The notes below the pieces were generated by a model. That model had not been told where the DNA came from and searched no databases. It saw only the letters and a list, made by a program, of their open reading frames with translations. DNA of 64,000 bases, from positions 90,019 to 154,018 of the forward strand of contig NW_025064903.1 in the NCBI RefSeq assembly GCF_019112545.1, written 5' to 3'. Source of the DNA: Guyanagaster necrorhizus. Lineage: Eukaryota > Basidiomycota > Agaricomycetes > Agaricales > Physalacriaceae. The translations under genes were made by a program, and so were the position numbers. This document shows positions 1-12,175 of the stretch, piece by piece; position 1 is the first letter of the stretch; the number at the start of each line of letters is the position of its first letter.

Positions 1-1008
1 TTTCTCAGGCCACTCTGAGAATGGGGACACTCCCCCTTTCATGGATACCCAAACTCAATAGACTCTCTAACCATTAATGCACTCTTTATCTAATGCAAAC
101 CAGATCTTGTATGGAAGCTGTGCCTCTTCAAGGGTCTCTCTGATGATATTGATCACTTCCTCATTGACTGTGAATAACACTTTGAAGTATATTCAGCATA
201 CCTAATGGCAGATATCTACTGGATGATCTTTGTGGCCTCTTATCTTGAGGACAAGGCAAAGACCTGATAGACTCTGCAAAGTGCTGACTTTTATTCTATC
301 ACTGGAGGACACTATCAGCTGCCATTCTGGCCAATCTTCAAACAGATAGTATATGACAAATTCACTGACTCAGTAGTGCAGGAGATATATAAGAACAAGA
401 TGAAGGAGTTACACATGGGTGACAAGATGGTGAGCAAATATTTCAATAAGCTGAAATGCCTGGCCAAGTTAGCTAGACTACTTGATGATATTGATGAAGA
501 AGGACAAATGGTTGAGACCCTGAAAATCAGAGTTCTGCCATTTTATCTGAAGATCATCTTGGACATTGGCCTCAATATCCTGAAGAGATATATTGAGTGG
601 AAGGAGTGAATCACAATCATGGATAAAGAGCAACAGCAGCAAAAGGCAGTGAATGCATATCAATCAAACAACCACAAGACCAACTGCCTGAATCAGAGCA
701 AGCCTGACAAACCAGCAACCCCTTCTAAGGATGAGACTTCTACCCTCTCATATTTCACACAGAAGACTGAGACCAGGATAATTTATACTGGGGCTGAAAA
801 GCTGATAAATATTGACTGAATGAAGAAGAAGGGCAAATGCTTCAACTGTGGTGAAAAGGAACATCTCTCATGGAACTGCCTGAAGAAGAAGCATACACAA
901 GAAGGTATATGGGTACAGATCACTGAATTGCAGAAAGAAGTGGATGGACTTGAAGAAAATGGAAAGGACATGAAGATTGAGGAGGTAAAAGACAGAGCTG
1001 ATGAGTGA
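1..1008 (+). pseudogene. gag: gag, C-terminal half (Gyp-0)
   Basis: This encodes the capsid region and nucleocapsid of a Ty3/gypsy Gag, which assembles the particle and binds RNA. The capsid stretch (ADIYWMIFVASYLEDKAK, then FKQIVYDKFTDSVVQEIYK and MGDKMVSKYFNKL) aligns with every other gypsy copy in the window. A CCHC knuckle CFNCGEKEHLSWNC lies at about 838-879. The frame ends at TGA 1006-1008. Several in-frame stops, mostly TGA where relatives have Arg, break it. The N-terminal part is outside the window. Confidence 0.85.
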
Positions 1009-1845
1009 GTGATCCCATTCAGTCAGCCAAAGGATTTCATGATGTATCTCAAGATACCACTGGATGTACTTATGCTAGCTCTATAGGTACTTATTTACAT
1101 GCATATTTAAATATATCTGCTTCCACAACTCCAAACACACTGAAAGAATCATCTAAAACTGAAACTCAACTGCCCACAGGCCAAACAGAGAGAGAGACCT
1201 CCACTGGCTGGCTAAAGCAATTCAACATGGAATGGACTTGACAAGCCATCAGAAAAGCAAAGATGAAGGAAGAAGCCAAGGCAATACTCAAGAACTGAGT
1301 ACACTGCATTAGAACTGAGAAGGTAATCAATGAAATGATTGAAGGAATGAGAAAGGCAGAGAGGTGTTGAGTATTGGAATGGCTTGATGAACTCTGAGGA
1401 CCAAGGAAGTACATTCAGAGACAGAAGACTGCTGAACAGAATCTGACCACCAAGACCCAAATTGAGACACTCACCATCCAGACCACTTATGCAGTCACTG
1501 CCTTAATTGATAGCAGTTGTACTGGAAGCTCAGTCAATTATGCTTTTTGTCACCAAGCACAATCTTCTGATCCAAGCCACTGCAGCTCCCATCCTGATAT
1601 ACAATATGGATGGGACTAAGAACCAAGCTGACTCAATTACTGAATACATTAAACTTCACCTAACTATCAGCAATCATCCAGAATGAATTGATCTAGCAGT
1701 TACTGACCTCAGTACTAAAGAGATCTTCCTAAGGCATGACTGGCTCATTTGCCACAATCTTTTAGTCAATTAGAAGACTGGTCAAATTGTTGAGTGTATG
1801 AGCCATGACTGCAGGTACAGTCATATGGACTTCAAATTAGTTACC
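1005..1845 (+). pseudogene. pol: pol N-terminus with aspartic protease (Gyp-0)
   Basis: Pol begins in the -1 frame on the GTG that overlaps the gag stop (1005). The first 160 or so codons are the poorly conserved leader found in all copies (WLKQFNMEWT and EWLDEL blocks). The protease follows at about 1500-1545, reading ALIDSSCTGSSV. The catalytic D-S-G triad is D-S-S here, a GGT to AGT change that should kill the enzyme. The C-terminal protease flank (IDLAVTDL, LRHDWLI) runs to about 1790. The element is then interrupted by the copia insertion. Confidence 0.8.
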
Positions 1846-2021
1846 AGTTCTAGAAATTTTCACCATTAGCATAGCCACATATTTTAGTGACTTACTGCCT
1901 GCTAAGATGTGAGTACATTACATCTATTTATACTGTACCTTACTGATCCATAGTAGATACATTATTTTCTTGCTTCAGGCTAATCCTTGTTGCTCTTGTG
2001 TCACTGCACAGTGTCACTGCC
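1846..2021 (+). other. Unassigned leader between Gyp-0 and Cop-A gag
   Basis: These 176 bases match neither the gypsy pol on the left nor the long copia LTR seen at 44.8-57.5 kb. They are probably the untranslated leader of Cop-A, left after its 5' LTR and primer-binding site were lost. I see no clear TGG-type primer site and no target duplication. Confidence 0.4.
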
Positions 2022-2995
2022 ATGTCCTCCAAGGTTCTCAGGTCCACTACTCAACAGGTTATAGGCCCCAATGACATGTCTTCATTGACCTCTACTGTCA
2101 AACTCCTCAATCTGCCTCACTTAAAAGATGATAGCACAAACTACATTCTATATAAAGAACAGATCTCAAACATGGCCACCTCAAAAGGGCTTAAATGAGT
2201 CCTATATGGAACCACTAAGAAGCCTATAGAGATGACAGAGACAGATGGAGACTATTATCTACCAGAAAACCTTGTACTCTTATCCAAAGATAAAGTTGAA
2301 AAGCAACTGACTCTTCAGAATGCATATGACCAGAAGGAGGCACAGGTCTGTGAGATGATATATGAAACAGTCAGCATCTTGACCTTCATGCAGATCAAAA
2401 ATGAACCCTCCACTGCTGCAATGTAAAAGAAGCTCACTTCTATCTTTGAAGAAAAAGGTGTTTTGACACAGCAGAACCTACTCAACAAGCTTCAAAATCA
2501 ACACTGTCCTGATGATAGAGACATCCAAATCCATCTTACTAATATGTCCAAGATGAGAGAAAAACTCACCACAATGAGAAAGTCTATAATTGATGACTCC
2601 TATACCATCTACATCTGAACATCACTCTTAATAAGCTACAGACCCACACTTGAGATCCTTGACATTGCCTCACAGATAATTGGCAAGCCTGTATCAAGTA
2701 GCCCTCTGATTCAGCAGATCTAAGAGACTGCTGATCAAAGATAGGTGGAGAAGAACATTGATGAGTCTGTACAGAAATCAACAATGTTCTCAAGCAATAA
2801 TAAAGGGAAAGAAAAGAGTAAAGAAAAAGCTACTGGAAAAAGAGAGATGAAAGGGAGCAATAATGGCCTGCATTGTAACAACTGTGGTTGTGACAACCAC
2901 ATCAAGAGGGACTGCTATAGAGAGAGAGGAGGCAAAGCAGGGCAAGCACCATGGGACAAGGCTAAAAAGACAGCCCAAGCCAACATGGCAGAGAA
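2022..2995 (+). pseudogene. gag: Ty1/copia gag (Cop-A), first segment
   Basis: This is a Ty1/copia Gag of the gag-polypeptide/UBN2 type. The start chosen is the ATG at 2022 (MSSKVLRSTTQQ). Recognisable blocks are LNLPHLKDDSTNYI, then FEEKGVLTQQNLLNKLQ and MREKLTTMRKS. A zinc knuckle CNNCGCDNHIKRDC (CX2CX4HX4C) lies at about 2875-2916, followed by a Lys/Ala-rich tail. Several TGA and TAG stops interrupt it. The frame is cut at 2995 by Gyp-1 and continues at 11190 with the protease. Confidence 0.85.
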
Positions 2996-3458
2996 TGTTA
3001 AGCTCAAGCTGCACATGTTCAATAGCATATGATAAACTAATATGACTTCATGTTTGAGTCTTCTGTTAGAGTTCACTTCTGTGTACTATTATTGACTCTT
3101 ATGCTTCAAGGCCTTTAGAGATAGCTCAAGAGTAGAATGAGATGGAATAAACTTTAGCTCAAAGCTGGTCTTTATCCAGCAAGAGCAAGCTTTCTTATAT
3201 ACTGTACAGGGTGGATAAATATACTACTACCTATTGTGTTTCTTTGTCTTTCAGACTCTTTGTCCTAGAGCATCATTACTACCTACAAAAGTCTTATTGT
3301 GTATTGTCAGAGGGTGTTGTGATCAGTGGTTGGCTTGGCTGTTGTGATGACTAAGCCTGGTCCTATAGTCTTTAAGCACTGATTTAGCTGCCCTGACTAA
3401 GCATAAATAGAGATTAGACTAGGAGAATAATAGGAGAAAAAATAGAAAAATCATAACA
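2996..3458 (-). repeat. Gyp-1 3' LTR
   Basis: The repeat is 463 bp and reads TGTTATGATTTTTC...GCTTAACA on the minus strand. A pyrimidine block just above 3458 is the polypurine tract on the coding strand. The R-start motif AGCTTTGAGCTAA (complement at 3154-3166) matches the priming site at 10711-10724 exactly. Against the 5' LTR nearly all differences are transitions, with a 2 bp indel and at least two transversions. Confidence 0.95.
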
Positions 3459-3491
3459 TTACCCCCTCCTTAAGACCATTGTCCTGATGGC

Positions 3492-6400
3492 TTAATTTAA
3501 GGATAATTCATAGTCATGGATGGCAGCATCTGCAGACATGTACTTCTTGTTCACCCACTGATTGGACTCTGGCCTGTAACCCTTCCAGCTGACTAAATAG
3601 TTGACTGTTGTTGTCATACTGCCACCTTTTGCTCTCACTTTATAAAGTTTGTGTTAAAGGACTTGGTCAATTTCATAGTGTTTTTTGTCATTGATCAGGT
3701 CTGGCAGGGATGGCAGTGGGCTTTGCTGGTTGGAAAAGACAGGAGTAACATAGAGTGTTAAGAGTGCTTCATTGAAGATGTCATAGACCTTTCATAAGGG
3801 AGGTAATTGTAATTTGTACACTGAAGCACTGATCTGTGATAGTACCATGAAAGGTTCTATACACTTGTCAGTGCATTTCTTCTTTAGGTATGGCAGGTGA
3901 AGGTTGGACATGTCTAGCCATACTTTATCATTTATGGCATATGTATGAGAAGGGTGACATTATTTGTCATAGTGTTTTTTTATTGCAGAGGCCATATGTT
4001 CAAGAGTAGTCTTTGCTTCATTATGGATTTTTGTCATGGTAGTAGCAAAATTGATGCTGACAGGTGTGGTTGTATGCATTCATTGTATTTGAGTGACAAA
4101 AGGATGTCACCCATAGTTAATGAAGAATGGGGTTTTCTCTATGGATGAGTGGATTCAGTTGTTGTGTTGAAAGGCTGCCAATACTAGCCATTCAACCCAG
4201 TTGTCTTGCCAATGGTTAATGAAAAGGCATAAGTATTTTTCAAGTTCTTAGTTAATATGCTATATCTGGCTATCAGTTTGTGGGTGGTATGCTGTTGAGG
4301 CATTGCATCAGATATTTAGCAGTTTATAGAGGTCATTGAGGAATTTTGAAACAAATTGTGGTCCTCAGTTGGAAATAATGACTTGCAGCATCTTATGTTT
4401 TGTGTATACCTTGTCCTGAAGTATCTTTGCCCATCCTTCAGGTGACAACTCCATTGAGCATGGAATTAGGATGATCTCCTTCAAAAAGTGATCAACTATG
4501 ACAAGTATAGCATTATAGCCATTGCACTCAGGCAGACCAGTGACCATGTCTACTGAGATGTGAGTCTATGGTATTTGTGGTATTTTATTGGGGTAGAGGA
4601 GGCAGCTTTTATTTTAGTGGATGATTTACCATGTTGGCATGTTTTACAACCTTTGATATACTGTTCCATATCTGGACCCATTTTAGGCCACCAATATTCC
4701 CATAGTATGAGTTCTTTGGTTTTTGTGATGCCAGAGTGTCTTACCATGGTATGATCATAGCATGTTGCAATGATCTCCCCCTGAAGTGTTTGATCTCATG
4801 AGATATAGATCTGTCCATCATATCAGATCATTTCTCCTTCTTTTTTCATTCCACATTCATGGTTCAGGAACAGGGCTATGTGTTGGTCTCATTTGCTTGT
4901 GTCCCTGGTCATGCTTTTGATCCATTCATAGATCTCCTCTTCCATTGGTATTATCATTGCCTGAAAGTGTTCAGGTTTTAATAGTACCACTCCTTCATTA
5001 TCTCCTCCTTCTTGATCATAGTTGGTCTGTTGGGACAAGAGGTCCATCTTTTTGTTTGCCACCTCCACTTTGTGATGCAGGGTATACAAGTATTGGCTTA
5101 GTTTGGTGATCCAGTGAGCTTGTTATCGATTGAGTTTTTGTGGTTGTTGAAAGTACTATAGATTTTGATGGTCAGTCTAGATTTCAAAAGTCTGGACTGC
5201 TCTGATCAGATAATGCCTCCATTCTTCAAGAGTGAGCATGATGGTGAGTAATTCTTTATCATATATTTTATAGTTGCATTCTGTCACTGTCAAGGCTTTG
5301 GACAAAAATGCAACTGGTTGCCATTTTCTGTCTTGTTCTTAGGAGAGTACCACTCTGATCATCCCCTCACTTGAGTCTGCTTCTACTTGGAACTTTCCCT
5401 TCTGACTCAGGATAGTGAGGACAATGTCTTCAGACAATTGGCTTTTAAGGTTGTCAAAGACTGACTGTTGTGATGGTCCCCAAGACCACTGGGTGTTCTC
5501 TGTGAGTTGGGTCATAGGGCAGATGATCTTGCTATAGTCTCAGATGAACCTTCGGTAGAAGTTGGTAAATCCAAGAAAGGATTGCAGCTCCTTCTTCTTC
5601 ATGCAGACCAGCCACTCAACAACTCTCATAATCTTGATAGAGTCCATTCTGATGTTTCCCTTGCTGATGATGACTCCTAAGTATTCAGTTTTGAGTACTT
5701 CAAACTCACATTTTTCTGCTTTGAGACAGAGCTTGTGCCTCCTCATGAGAGATAGGACCTGTCAGACCAACTGGCAGTGTTTCTTCTTGGTCTTTGACAT
5801 TATGAGGATGTCATTCAAATATATGGTGACCTTTCCAGTGGCAATGAAGTCTTTAAAGATGTTGTTCATCATCCACTAGAAGATCACTAGTGAGTTGGTG
5901 AGTCCAAAGAATATTACTGTGGGTTCAAAGAGCCTTCAGTTTGTCCTGAATGCTGCCTTCCATTCATCTCCCTCTTTAATCCATACATTGTTATATCCCC
6001 ACTGAACATCAAGTTTGGTGTAATATTTGGCCCCCCTGAGTTTGTCCATTAGTTTGGAGATTAGTGGAAGTAGGTAATGATTCTTGATTGTCATTTCATT
6101 AAGCTTCTGGTAATTCTGAACAGGATATAATTTTCCATCCTTTTTCTTGACAAAGAAGAAGAGAGAGGCCATGGGTGATTTGGAGGGTTGAATCCTCCTG
6201 CTGGAAAGGTTTTCATCAAGAAACTTATTGAGTTCCTGCTGTTTGTGAATGCCAAGGGGGTATGTTTTGCAATCCAGATTGGTATTGGCATTTGAGATTA
6301 GTTCAATTGCATGATCCTATAGTTTCAGTTCAGGTAATTCATCAAAGCTTTCTTTTTCAAATAGATTCTGACAATTCTGTGCCCACTCTGACACTATCTG

Positions 6401-7378
6401 TTCAAATGTCCTTTCTTCTTTACTAGCATTGGCTTTGGCTGCTAGGTCATTTGCATGATGCATGGCTCTGACATGGAATGCCTGTTGCATGTCGATGGCC
6501 AGAATGGTCTCTCCTTTTTCCATTTCTTCATCCCACTGATCCTCTGGGTCTTTATCAGGCAATTCAAAGGGAATTTTCTGACACTTGCACCAGGCAAAAG
6601 TAATCCATCCAGTTTTCCAGTTGATCAACAGATTGTGTCAGATCAACCAGTCATGATCCAGAAATACCTCCTTCATCCCTAAGTCTATAATAGCAAGATT
6701 GATTCTCTCTGAATGATCTCCAATGGTTAGTCAGAGTTTGATGAACTCAGTGATTGAGCCCACCTGATTCTTGGTTCCATCAGCATTGTAGATGGGGATC
6801 AGAGCAGCCATTGCCCAGGTCAGCAGTTGGTGTTTGCTGATGAAATCTCAATTGATCAAGCTCCCAGTGCAGCCGCTGTCAATCAGGATGTTCACTGCAT
6901 GCAGAGAGCAGTTTGTGAGAGTTTCAATCTGTGCTTTAATGGTGAGGTCTCTCCTCATGATCTTGGTTCTCCAGACATATCTCCAAGGTCTCTGGAGTTC
7001 ATTGAGCCATTCAAGAGCTCAGCACCATTTGGCCCTTTTTATGCTATTAATCATGTCATCAATAACTTCTTTGACATGTGTTTTGTAGATCCAGTTCTTT
7101 AATATAGCTTTGGCAGCTTTCTCAGTTGGTGATTCCTTGATAGCTCACCATGTCCATTCAGTATCAAATGGTTTTAGCTATTGGTTAAGAGTCTCTCCTT
7201 TTGTTTGGCCCTCAGGTGGTTGAGTCTTGGTTTTTGGTTCTGTTTCATGTAAGATAGTTAGAGAAGTGAGTATATTTGAATGTGCTTCTGACATGTTTGT
7301 ACCTACAGAAGTACTATTAGTCCATCCAGTGGCTACCAGTGCACTGTCCTTTCTGGCCAACCTAGTGAAACCATTCAC
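3492..7378 (-). pseudogene. pol: pol polyprotein (Gyp-1)
   Basis: Pol runs in the -1 frame from the GTG at 7378. Going down in coordinate, the minus strand encodes protease (ILIDSGCTGS near 6870, DSG intact), RT (KKKDGKLYPVQNYQKLNE, then [19 protein letters not shown] at about 5930-6170, active site at 5810-5821), RNase H, and an HHCC integrase (ITKTKELILWEYWWP, CKTC at 4640-4747). The core begins with a decayed D-M-V-T-G block and is followed by a chromodomain near 3500-3640. The RT active site is Y-L-N-D instead of Y-L-D-D, and the second integrase Asp is Asn near 4365. Both are GA to AA changes. Many arginines have become TGA, for example in the LNRRQARW block. Confidence 0.9.
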
Positions 7379-10300
7379 TAGTTGGCCTCATCTTTTACCT
7401 CCTTGACCTTGGTTTTCTTTCCAAGGTCTTTGTCTTCCTTCTGAAGTCTGGCTATCTGCACTCTGATCTCTTCCTGGGTCTGCTTCTTCTTTGGACAGTC
7501 CTTGGCCATGTGGCCTTTCTGTCCACAATTAAAGCATTTCCCCTTCTTCTTGAGGCAGTCAATGTCCATTGGCTTTCCAGCCTCAGTATATGTAGTCCCA
7601 GTTTCTGTTCTCTGGGCACCATAAGATGGTGCAGTGAATGATCCTCTGGTTTTTGCCACATTAGGAGGGTTGGACTTCTGGTTTGATCCCAGACTAGAGC
7701 CTGAATTATGCTTCCAGTAATCTTATGGCATGCTCAACTCAGCCTTCTGTCACTGCTGTTCTTTGTATATTTCTGTAATCTGCTCCTTCCACTCATCATA
7801 CCCAACTGGGATAAACTTCTCAATTGCTGAAATGGTGGTGAGATAGTTAGCAGAGACTCTCTGCTTCAGAGCTTCCACCATTCGTCTGTCATTTGCTAGA
7901 TCCTCCCATATTCCAGCAAGTTTGACAAGACACTCTAGCTTGTTGAAATAGTCTATTGCTGCTTTATCTCCCATCTTATATTCCTTGATCTTTTGCTTGT
8001 GTACTTCTTGTACTGCCAGATCAATAAACTTGTCATAGAGTATTTGTTTAAATACCAGCCATAAGGGGTATCAGTAGTGCTGTCCTGTGGTGGACCAGAA
8101 GTTTGGGCTGATCAGAGTCCACCAGACTTTGGCCTTATCTTCCAGGTAGGATGAGGTGAATGTGATCTTATTCATGTTGGTTCCTAGATAGAAGATATAG
8201 ATGTCAAAGTACTAGTTGCAATCAATGAGGAACCTGTCTATGTTGTCTAAAGCCCCCTTGAAGGGTTGAGGCTTTTGGAGGAGGTCTGGCCAACAGTTTA
8301 GTACCACAGCATTCTCAGGAAGAGCACCCATTAGGTTGGGCCATTAGTCAAAGGGAGGGTGTCACCATTTGGTTGGTGGCCTCAGGAATGAATGAAGCAA
8401 ATTGTCATCTGCCACAGGACTCCCTCATGATGGGGCTTCCTTTCATATGATTACTCCATCTCATATGGTGAATCCCAGTCTAACTGCTTCTGGGTCATCA
8501 GTGACAGGGTTCTTTCCTGTCCCACTTTCTTTGGCCTCATCCAGTGGGGGTTGTCCCCCTAATAACTTACTTCTCTTGCTGGTCCAAGGGTTTTGGAATC
8601 CTTCAAGCTGTTGTTTCAGTGGACTCAGCTGTTGTTGGGTTCTAGTGAGCCAAGTTGCCATGCTTTGGATTGATGGGTCTGAGTATCTGGCTCTGCTTCA
8701 GATGGATGGTGCTATATAGATAGCTCATTTTGGGGTGATGGGTGGTGATCATGGTAGTGGCTGTACCTCATACTTGGACTGATAAGGAGGTATCAGGCTG
8801 AGAGGATCTTCCAGGTGCCTTCAGGCATACTCCTTCCAGGCATACTCTGTCATGGCATACTGTAAAATATCTTTTTGTTCAGTTTGGTCCATATATTTAT
8901 ACTTAAGTCCTAGAGGCATCGCAAGCCAGTGCACATCCCTCCATAGAAAGAGCATCTCTTGCTCATACAGCTTCTGATATTCTCCCTTCCTTGTTACTTC
9001 TATCTCCTCCCTCAATGTTTCTTCATCTGTTTCTTCTGTAGCATATTCCATGAACTGTTTAGGCATATAGGGCCCTTCACTGCTCTCTCCATCATTCTCA
9101 TCCTTGACCTCCTCATTCTCACTATTCCCTTCCTCAAGAAGGAAACTGACAGGCTGGCCATAAATGGATGGTTCAGTTGGCTTGAGCATTGCTGGAGAGC
9201 TCATAGTTGACTCTGGTGCTGGGCCTGGCAGTATTAGGGTCAGGTCCAGGGGCAGTGTGCTCAATGGTAGAGTACTGAGTAAGAGAAGGAGACCTAAGTC
9301 AGTAGTATCAGGTTCCTCCATGCACTCTTTCCTCCTCCAGTTCTCAGCTATAGAGGCCAAAGTTTCAGTAAAAGTGGAGATCAAGGAACTGCTGAGCGAC
9401 TTGACTCCCCATGAATCAGTAGAGCACTCAGTCAGAGGTATGAGCATTGATGAGTACTTGGAGTCTGTAGGCTCTGAGTACTGAGTTGGCATCTGAGGAA
9501 ATGGTATTGGTTCAGGTGGGATATTCAAGGGAAGGGAGATGATTGTCTCTTCTGATGGCTTCTTCTCTATCAATGATGCTCCCAGCTGATTCTGCCCAGA
9601 GATTGGTTTCTGAGTCAGACTCTCTAAAAGGAGACTCTGAAGTCTCAGTTTGTAGTCTGTACTAGCTGGAGGAGGCTGACCTCAGTCTGGTAGCTTCAGA
9701 CTCTTGCTCTCATCATTGAGTCTGGCAGTCATACTCAGCTTCCTCATACTCTCACTGGGCCTCAGCCTGGATGTGGTCTGCAAGCTCTTCTCAGGCTTGC
9801 TCTTCTTCCACATGCTGTGCTTGGATCTGCTGCTGCTGTCATAATGTGTCATTGTAATTAAATGGGACTTGAAGGTCTCAGTCTGGAAAGACTCATTGTA
9901 TGATTCTGTCCTGAGCAGCCCTTCCTCATGCACTGGCAGTTTCCCTCTCTTGGTCACTGCTGACATATATGTGGTTATGAGGATCCCCTGTGGAGGTGAT
10001 GGCAAGCTTCACATTGGTGGTGTCTAGGTGAAAGCTCCTTCTATAGAGGTCATTAAGCCTCAGCCTGCTGATGGTTGGACTTGACTCAGAGGTTGCATAG
10101 AGGGAATTGTGAGAGGAGTTGGGGGTTGCTGGTGGGGATCTTGAAACCATCCAAGTGGCATTAAGGGAGTCCCTAGTGTGGTCTCCAATCCCTGATACTT
10201 GAGAGACAGTGGCAGTGTCAGAGAGAGAGTCTTCAAATAAGTCTAAGGAGAGACTCTCATCCTCATGGTTCAGGATAGGAGGTGATACCCAGGGGTTCCA

Positions 10301-10464
10301 GAATCCTGTGAGGCTAGGATTTCAGTTTCTGCTGTCAGGTCATTGAGGAGGGTACCAGTGTCCTTCTTCTTGAGGGCTCCCCATATGCAGGCTGCTATGC
10401 CCAGCTTCAGATATAGGTCACTCTTGCAGCTGGAAGGACATTCTGACAGAGGCAGAAATGTCAT
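7378..10464 (-). pseudogene. gag: gag polyprotein (Gyp-1)
   Basis: This is a very long Gag of about 1,030 codons. It starts at the ATG at 10464 (MTFLPLSECPSS), which lies inside the leader ORF. The first two thirds are Ser/Thr/Pro-rich with acidic stretches (around 8820-9573), followed by a conserved block (YQKLYEQEMLFLWRDVHW near 8900-9000). The capsid lies at about 7750-8250, and the CCHC knuckle CFNCGQKGHMAKDC at about 7525-7566. It ends at TAG 7378-7380. Stops of CGA origin and a few frame changes break it. Confidence 0.85.
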
Positions 10465-10666
10465 AAAAAGGTAAGTCAGAGGTTACATTGTGTAGGATGG
10501 TGTAGATCTGCTGGAATGCTTGGTAGTGCCTGACTATCTAAGCTGTTACTGATTGTCATTCATGACAAAGGGTTATAATAGCAAGAAGACCTAGTAGTGT
10601 TCTGATAATGAAAGCTATCAGTTCAAAGAAGTTGTGATTGAGATCAGTGGTTGTTGCTAGTGGCAT
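10418..10666 (-). pseudogene. Leader ORF upstream of gag (Gyp-1)
   Basis: This short frame of 82 codons plus stop starts at the ATG at 10666 (MPLATTTDLNHNFFELI) and ends at TGA 10418-10420. It overlaps the gag start by 47 nt in another frame. It has the same length as the intact Gyp-2 version and keeps the hydrophobic segment (FFELIAFII, LLGLLAIITLC) and the VRHYQAFQQI block. Two internal TGA codons replace Arg and Trp codons of Gyp-2. No function is known to me. Confidence 0.65.
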
Positions 10667-10710
10667 TTGGTTTTCTTCATGCTTTTTGTGCATAAGGAAA
10701 GAGAAGCAAA

Positions 10711-10724
10711 AGCTTTGAGCTAAT
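10711..10724 (-). promoter_or_regulatory. Self-priming primer-binding site (Gyp-1)
   Basis: Directly inside the 5' LTR the minus strand reads ATTAGCTCAAAGCT. Its reverse complement matches the LTR motif AGCTTTGAGCTAA of the 3' LTR at 13 of 13 positions. In the 5' LTR the motif is AGCTTCAAGCTAA, two mismatches that both trace to an ancestral CG. This is the layout of Tf1, where the folded 5' end of the RNA primes reverse transcription. Confidence 0.75.
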
Positions 10725-11189
10725 TGTTAAGCTCAAACTGAATGTGTTCAATAGCAGGTGATAAACTAACATGACTTCACATTTGAGTCTTCTATTAGAG
10801 TTCACTTCTGTGTACTATTATTGACTCTTGTGCTTCAAGGCCTTTAAAGGTAGCTCAAGAGCAGAATGAGATGGAATAAACTTTAGCTTGAAGCTGGTCT
10901 TTATCCAGCAAGAGCAAGCTTTCTTATATACTGTACAGGGCAGATAAATATAATACTATCTATTGTGTGTTTCTTTGTCTTTCAGACTCTTTATCCCAGA
11001 GCATCATTACTATCTACAAAAGTCTTATTGTGCATCATCAGGGGATGTCATGATCAGTGGTTGGCTTGGCTATTGTGATGACTAAGCCTGGTCCCATGGT
11101 CTTTAAGTGCTGATTTAGCCATCCTGACTAAGCATAAATAAGGGTTAGGCTAGGAGAATAATAGGAGAAAAGATAGAAAAATTATAACA
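10725..11189 (-). repeat. Gyp-1 5' LTR
   Basis: The repeat is 465 bp and is bounded by TGTTA and TAACA. It is flanked on the outer side by GAGAA, the target duplication. The promoter on the minus strand has a TATA-like element (TATATAAG region) about 30 bp before the motif that starts R. It is 2 bp longer than the partner LTR because of one GT unit. Confidence 0.95.
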
Positions 11190-12175
11190 GAGAAGGCAGA
11201 TGATGAAACACCCATAAACCATGGATTTGCAGCCATTATAGATGCCAAAGCACCAGTCCTCAAGTGCACATCTGATTATCAAGCAGATGCACAAGCTCTT
11301 GCAGCTCTGGGCAATAACACAGTATCTGAGATCATTGATACTGGTGCAAGCAACCACTTTATTGGCCATCATGAATGATTTAGCAACTTTACAGCTATCA
11401 AGCCTATCTCTATCAAAGCAGCAGATGGCTGAACATTCAGTGCAACAGGTAAAGGAGATTATCCTATCCAGTTACCAATAGGACCAGACCAAAAGCTGAT
11501 GCCCATCACTCTCTATAACATCTACTACTTATCTAGCATGGCATTCACACTCATATCAGTCAGCTGTCTAGATTGTAGTGGATACTTGCTCACTATTAAG
11601 GATGGCCATTGCATGATACAAAGCCTACAGCCCAAACATAAAACAATTAGCATAATATCAGTGACTAGAGGTCTATATCATATAACTGCCTCTATAGCAC
11701 TCAAATCCATACTCAACACCTCTATCACCACATCCTCTGAATGTCTTATAACCATGAAAGAGTTTCACAACCTCATGGGCCATCCAAGTGAAGCTGTTCT
11801 CATTGCAATAGTAAAATCTGAGTCAGTATATAGTATCCAAGTCAATATAGAAACCAAGGTTGAATTCTGCCAAGCATGCATCTAAGCCAAAGCCACCCAA
11901 AAGCCATTCCCAAAGATCAGTCTGGGAAACAAGACAGCAAAAGCATACAGCAATAAAGTCATGATAGACATCTGGAGACCTGTTGACACTGAGTCAATCA
12001 GCAGTCACAAGTACAGTAATACTTATCAGGATATCTCATCACAAGAAAAAAAGGTCTACTTTATGAAGAAGAAGTCTGAATTGTACTTATGCTATCAGAA
12101 GTATGAGCCTTGGATAAAAGTGCAACATAATGTAAAGAACATATGGATACTTGGCTTGAACCAAGAGGGAGAATT
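11190..12175 (+). pseudogene. pol: Cop-A protease and integrase N-terminus
   Basis: The copia frame resumes after the duplicated GAGAA. The protease motif IIDTGASNHF lies at about 11332-11361 with DTG intact. The gag-pre-integrase region follows (GHCMIQ, RGLYHI), then the HHCC zinc-binding domain (HNLMGHP to CQAC, about 11764-11880). The integrase core start (VMIDIWRPV) is near 11961. The end reads LGLNQEGEF, where the family usually has SDRGGEF. The second catalytic Asp has therefore become Asn and the Arg has become Gln. Gyp-2 cuts the frame at 12175. Confidence 0.85.

Larger units (their letters stand above)
1..1845 (+). mobile_element. Gyp-0, left part: outermost Ty3/gypsy chromovirus
   Basis: This is the left remnant of the oldest gypsy copy. 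It carries the gag C-terminal half, the zinc knuckle and the start of pol, and its 5' LTR lies before the window. The protein similarity stops near 1845, in the linker after the protease that reads HDWLI then a decayed IPFELPD-like stretch. The same element resumes at 57499 with TFEKMVPEW, about 50 codons further along the family sequence, so roughly 150 bp were lost at the junction. Everything between 1845 and 57499 was inserted later. CpG dinucleotides are nearly absent and stops are frequent, which fits great age. Confidence 0.85.
2996..11189 (-). mobile_element. Gyp-1: full-length Ty3/gypsy chromovirus inserted in Cop-A
   Basis: This is a complete but dead element on the minus strand. It has two LTRs (463 and 465 bp) and perfect 5 bp duplications GAGAA at 2991-2995 and 11190-11194. 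Removing it joins the Cop-A knuckle region to its protease region. Order on the minus strand: LTR, self-priming site, leader ORF, gag, pol with protease, RT, RNase H, integrase and chromodomain, polypurine tract, LTR. CpG is depleted and stops are frequent. Two catalytic residues are also changed (RT YLND; integrase D to N). Confidence 0.95.
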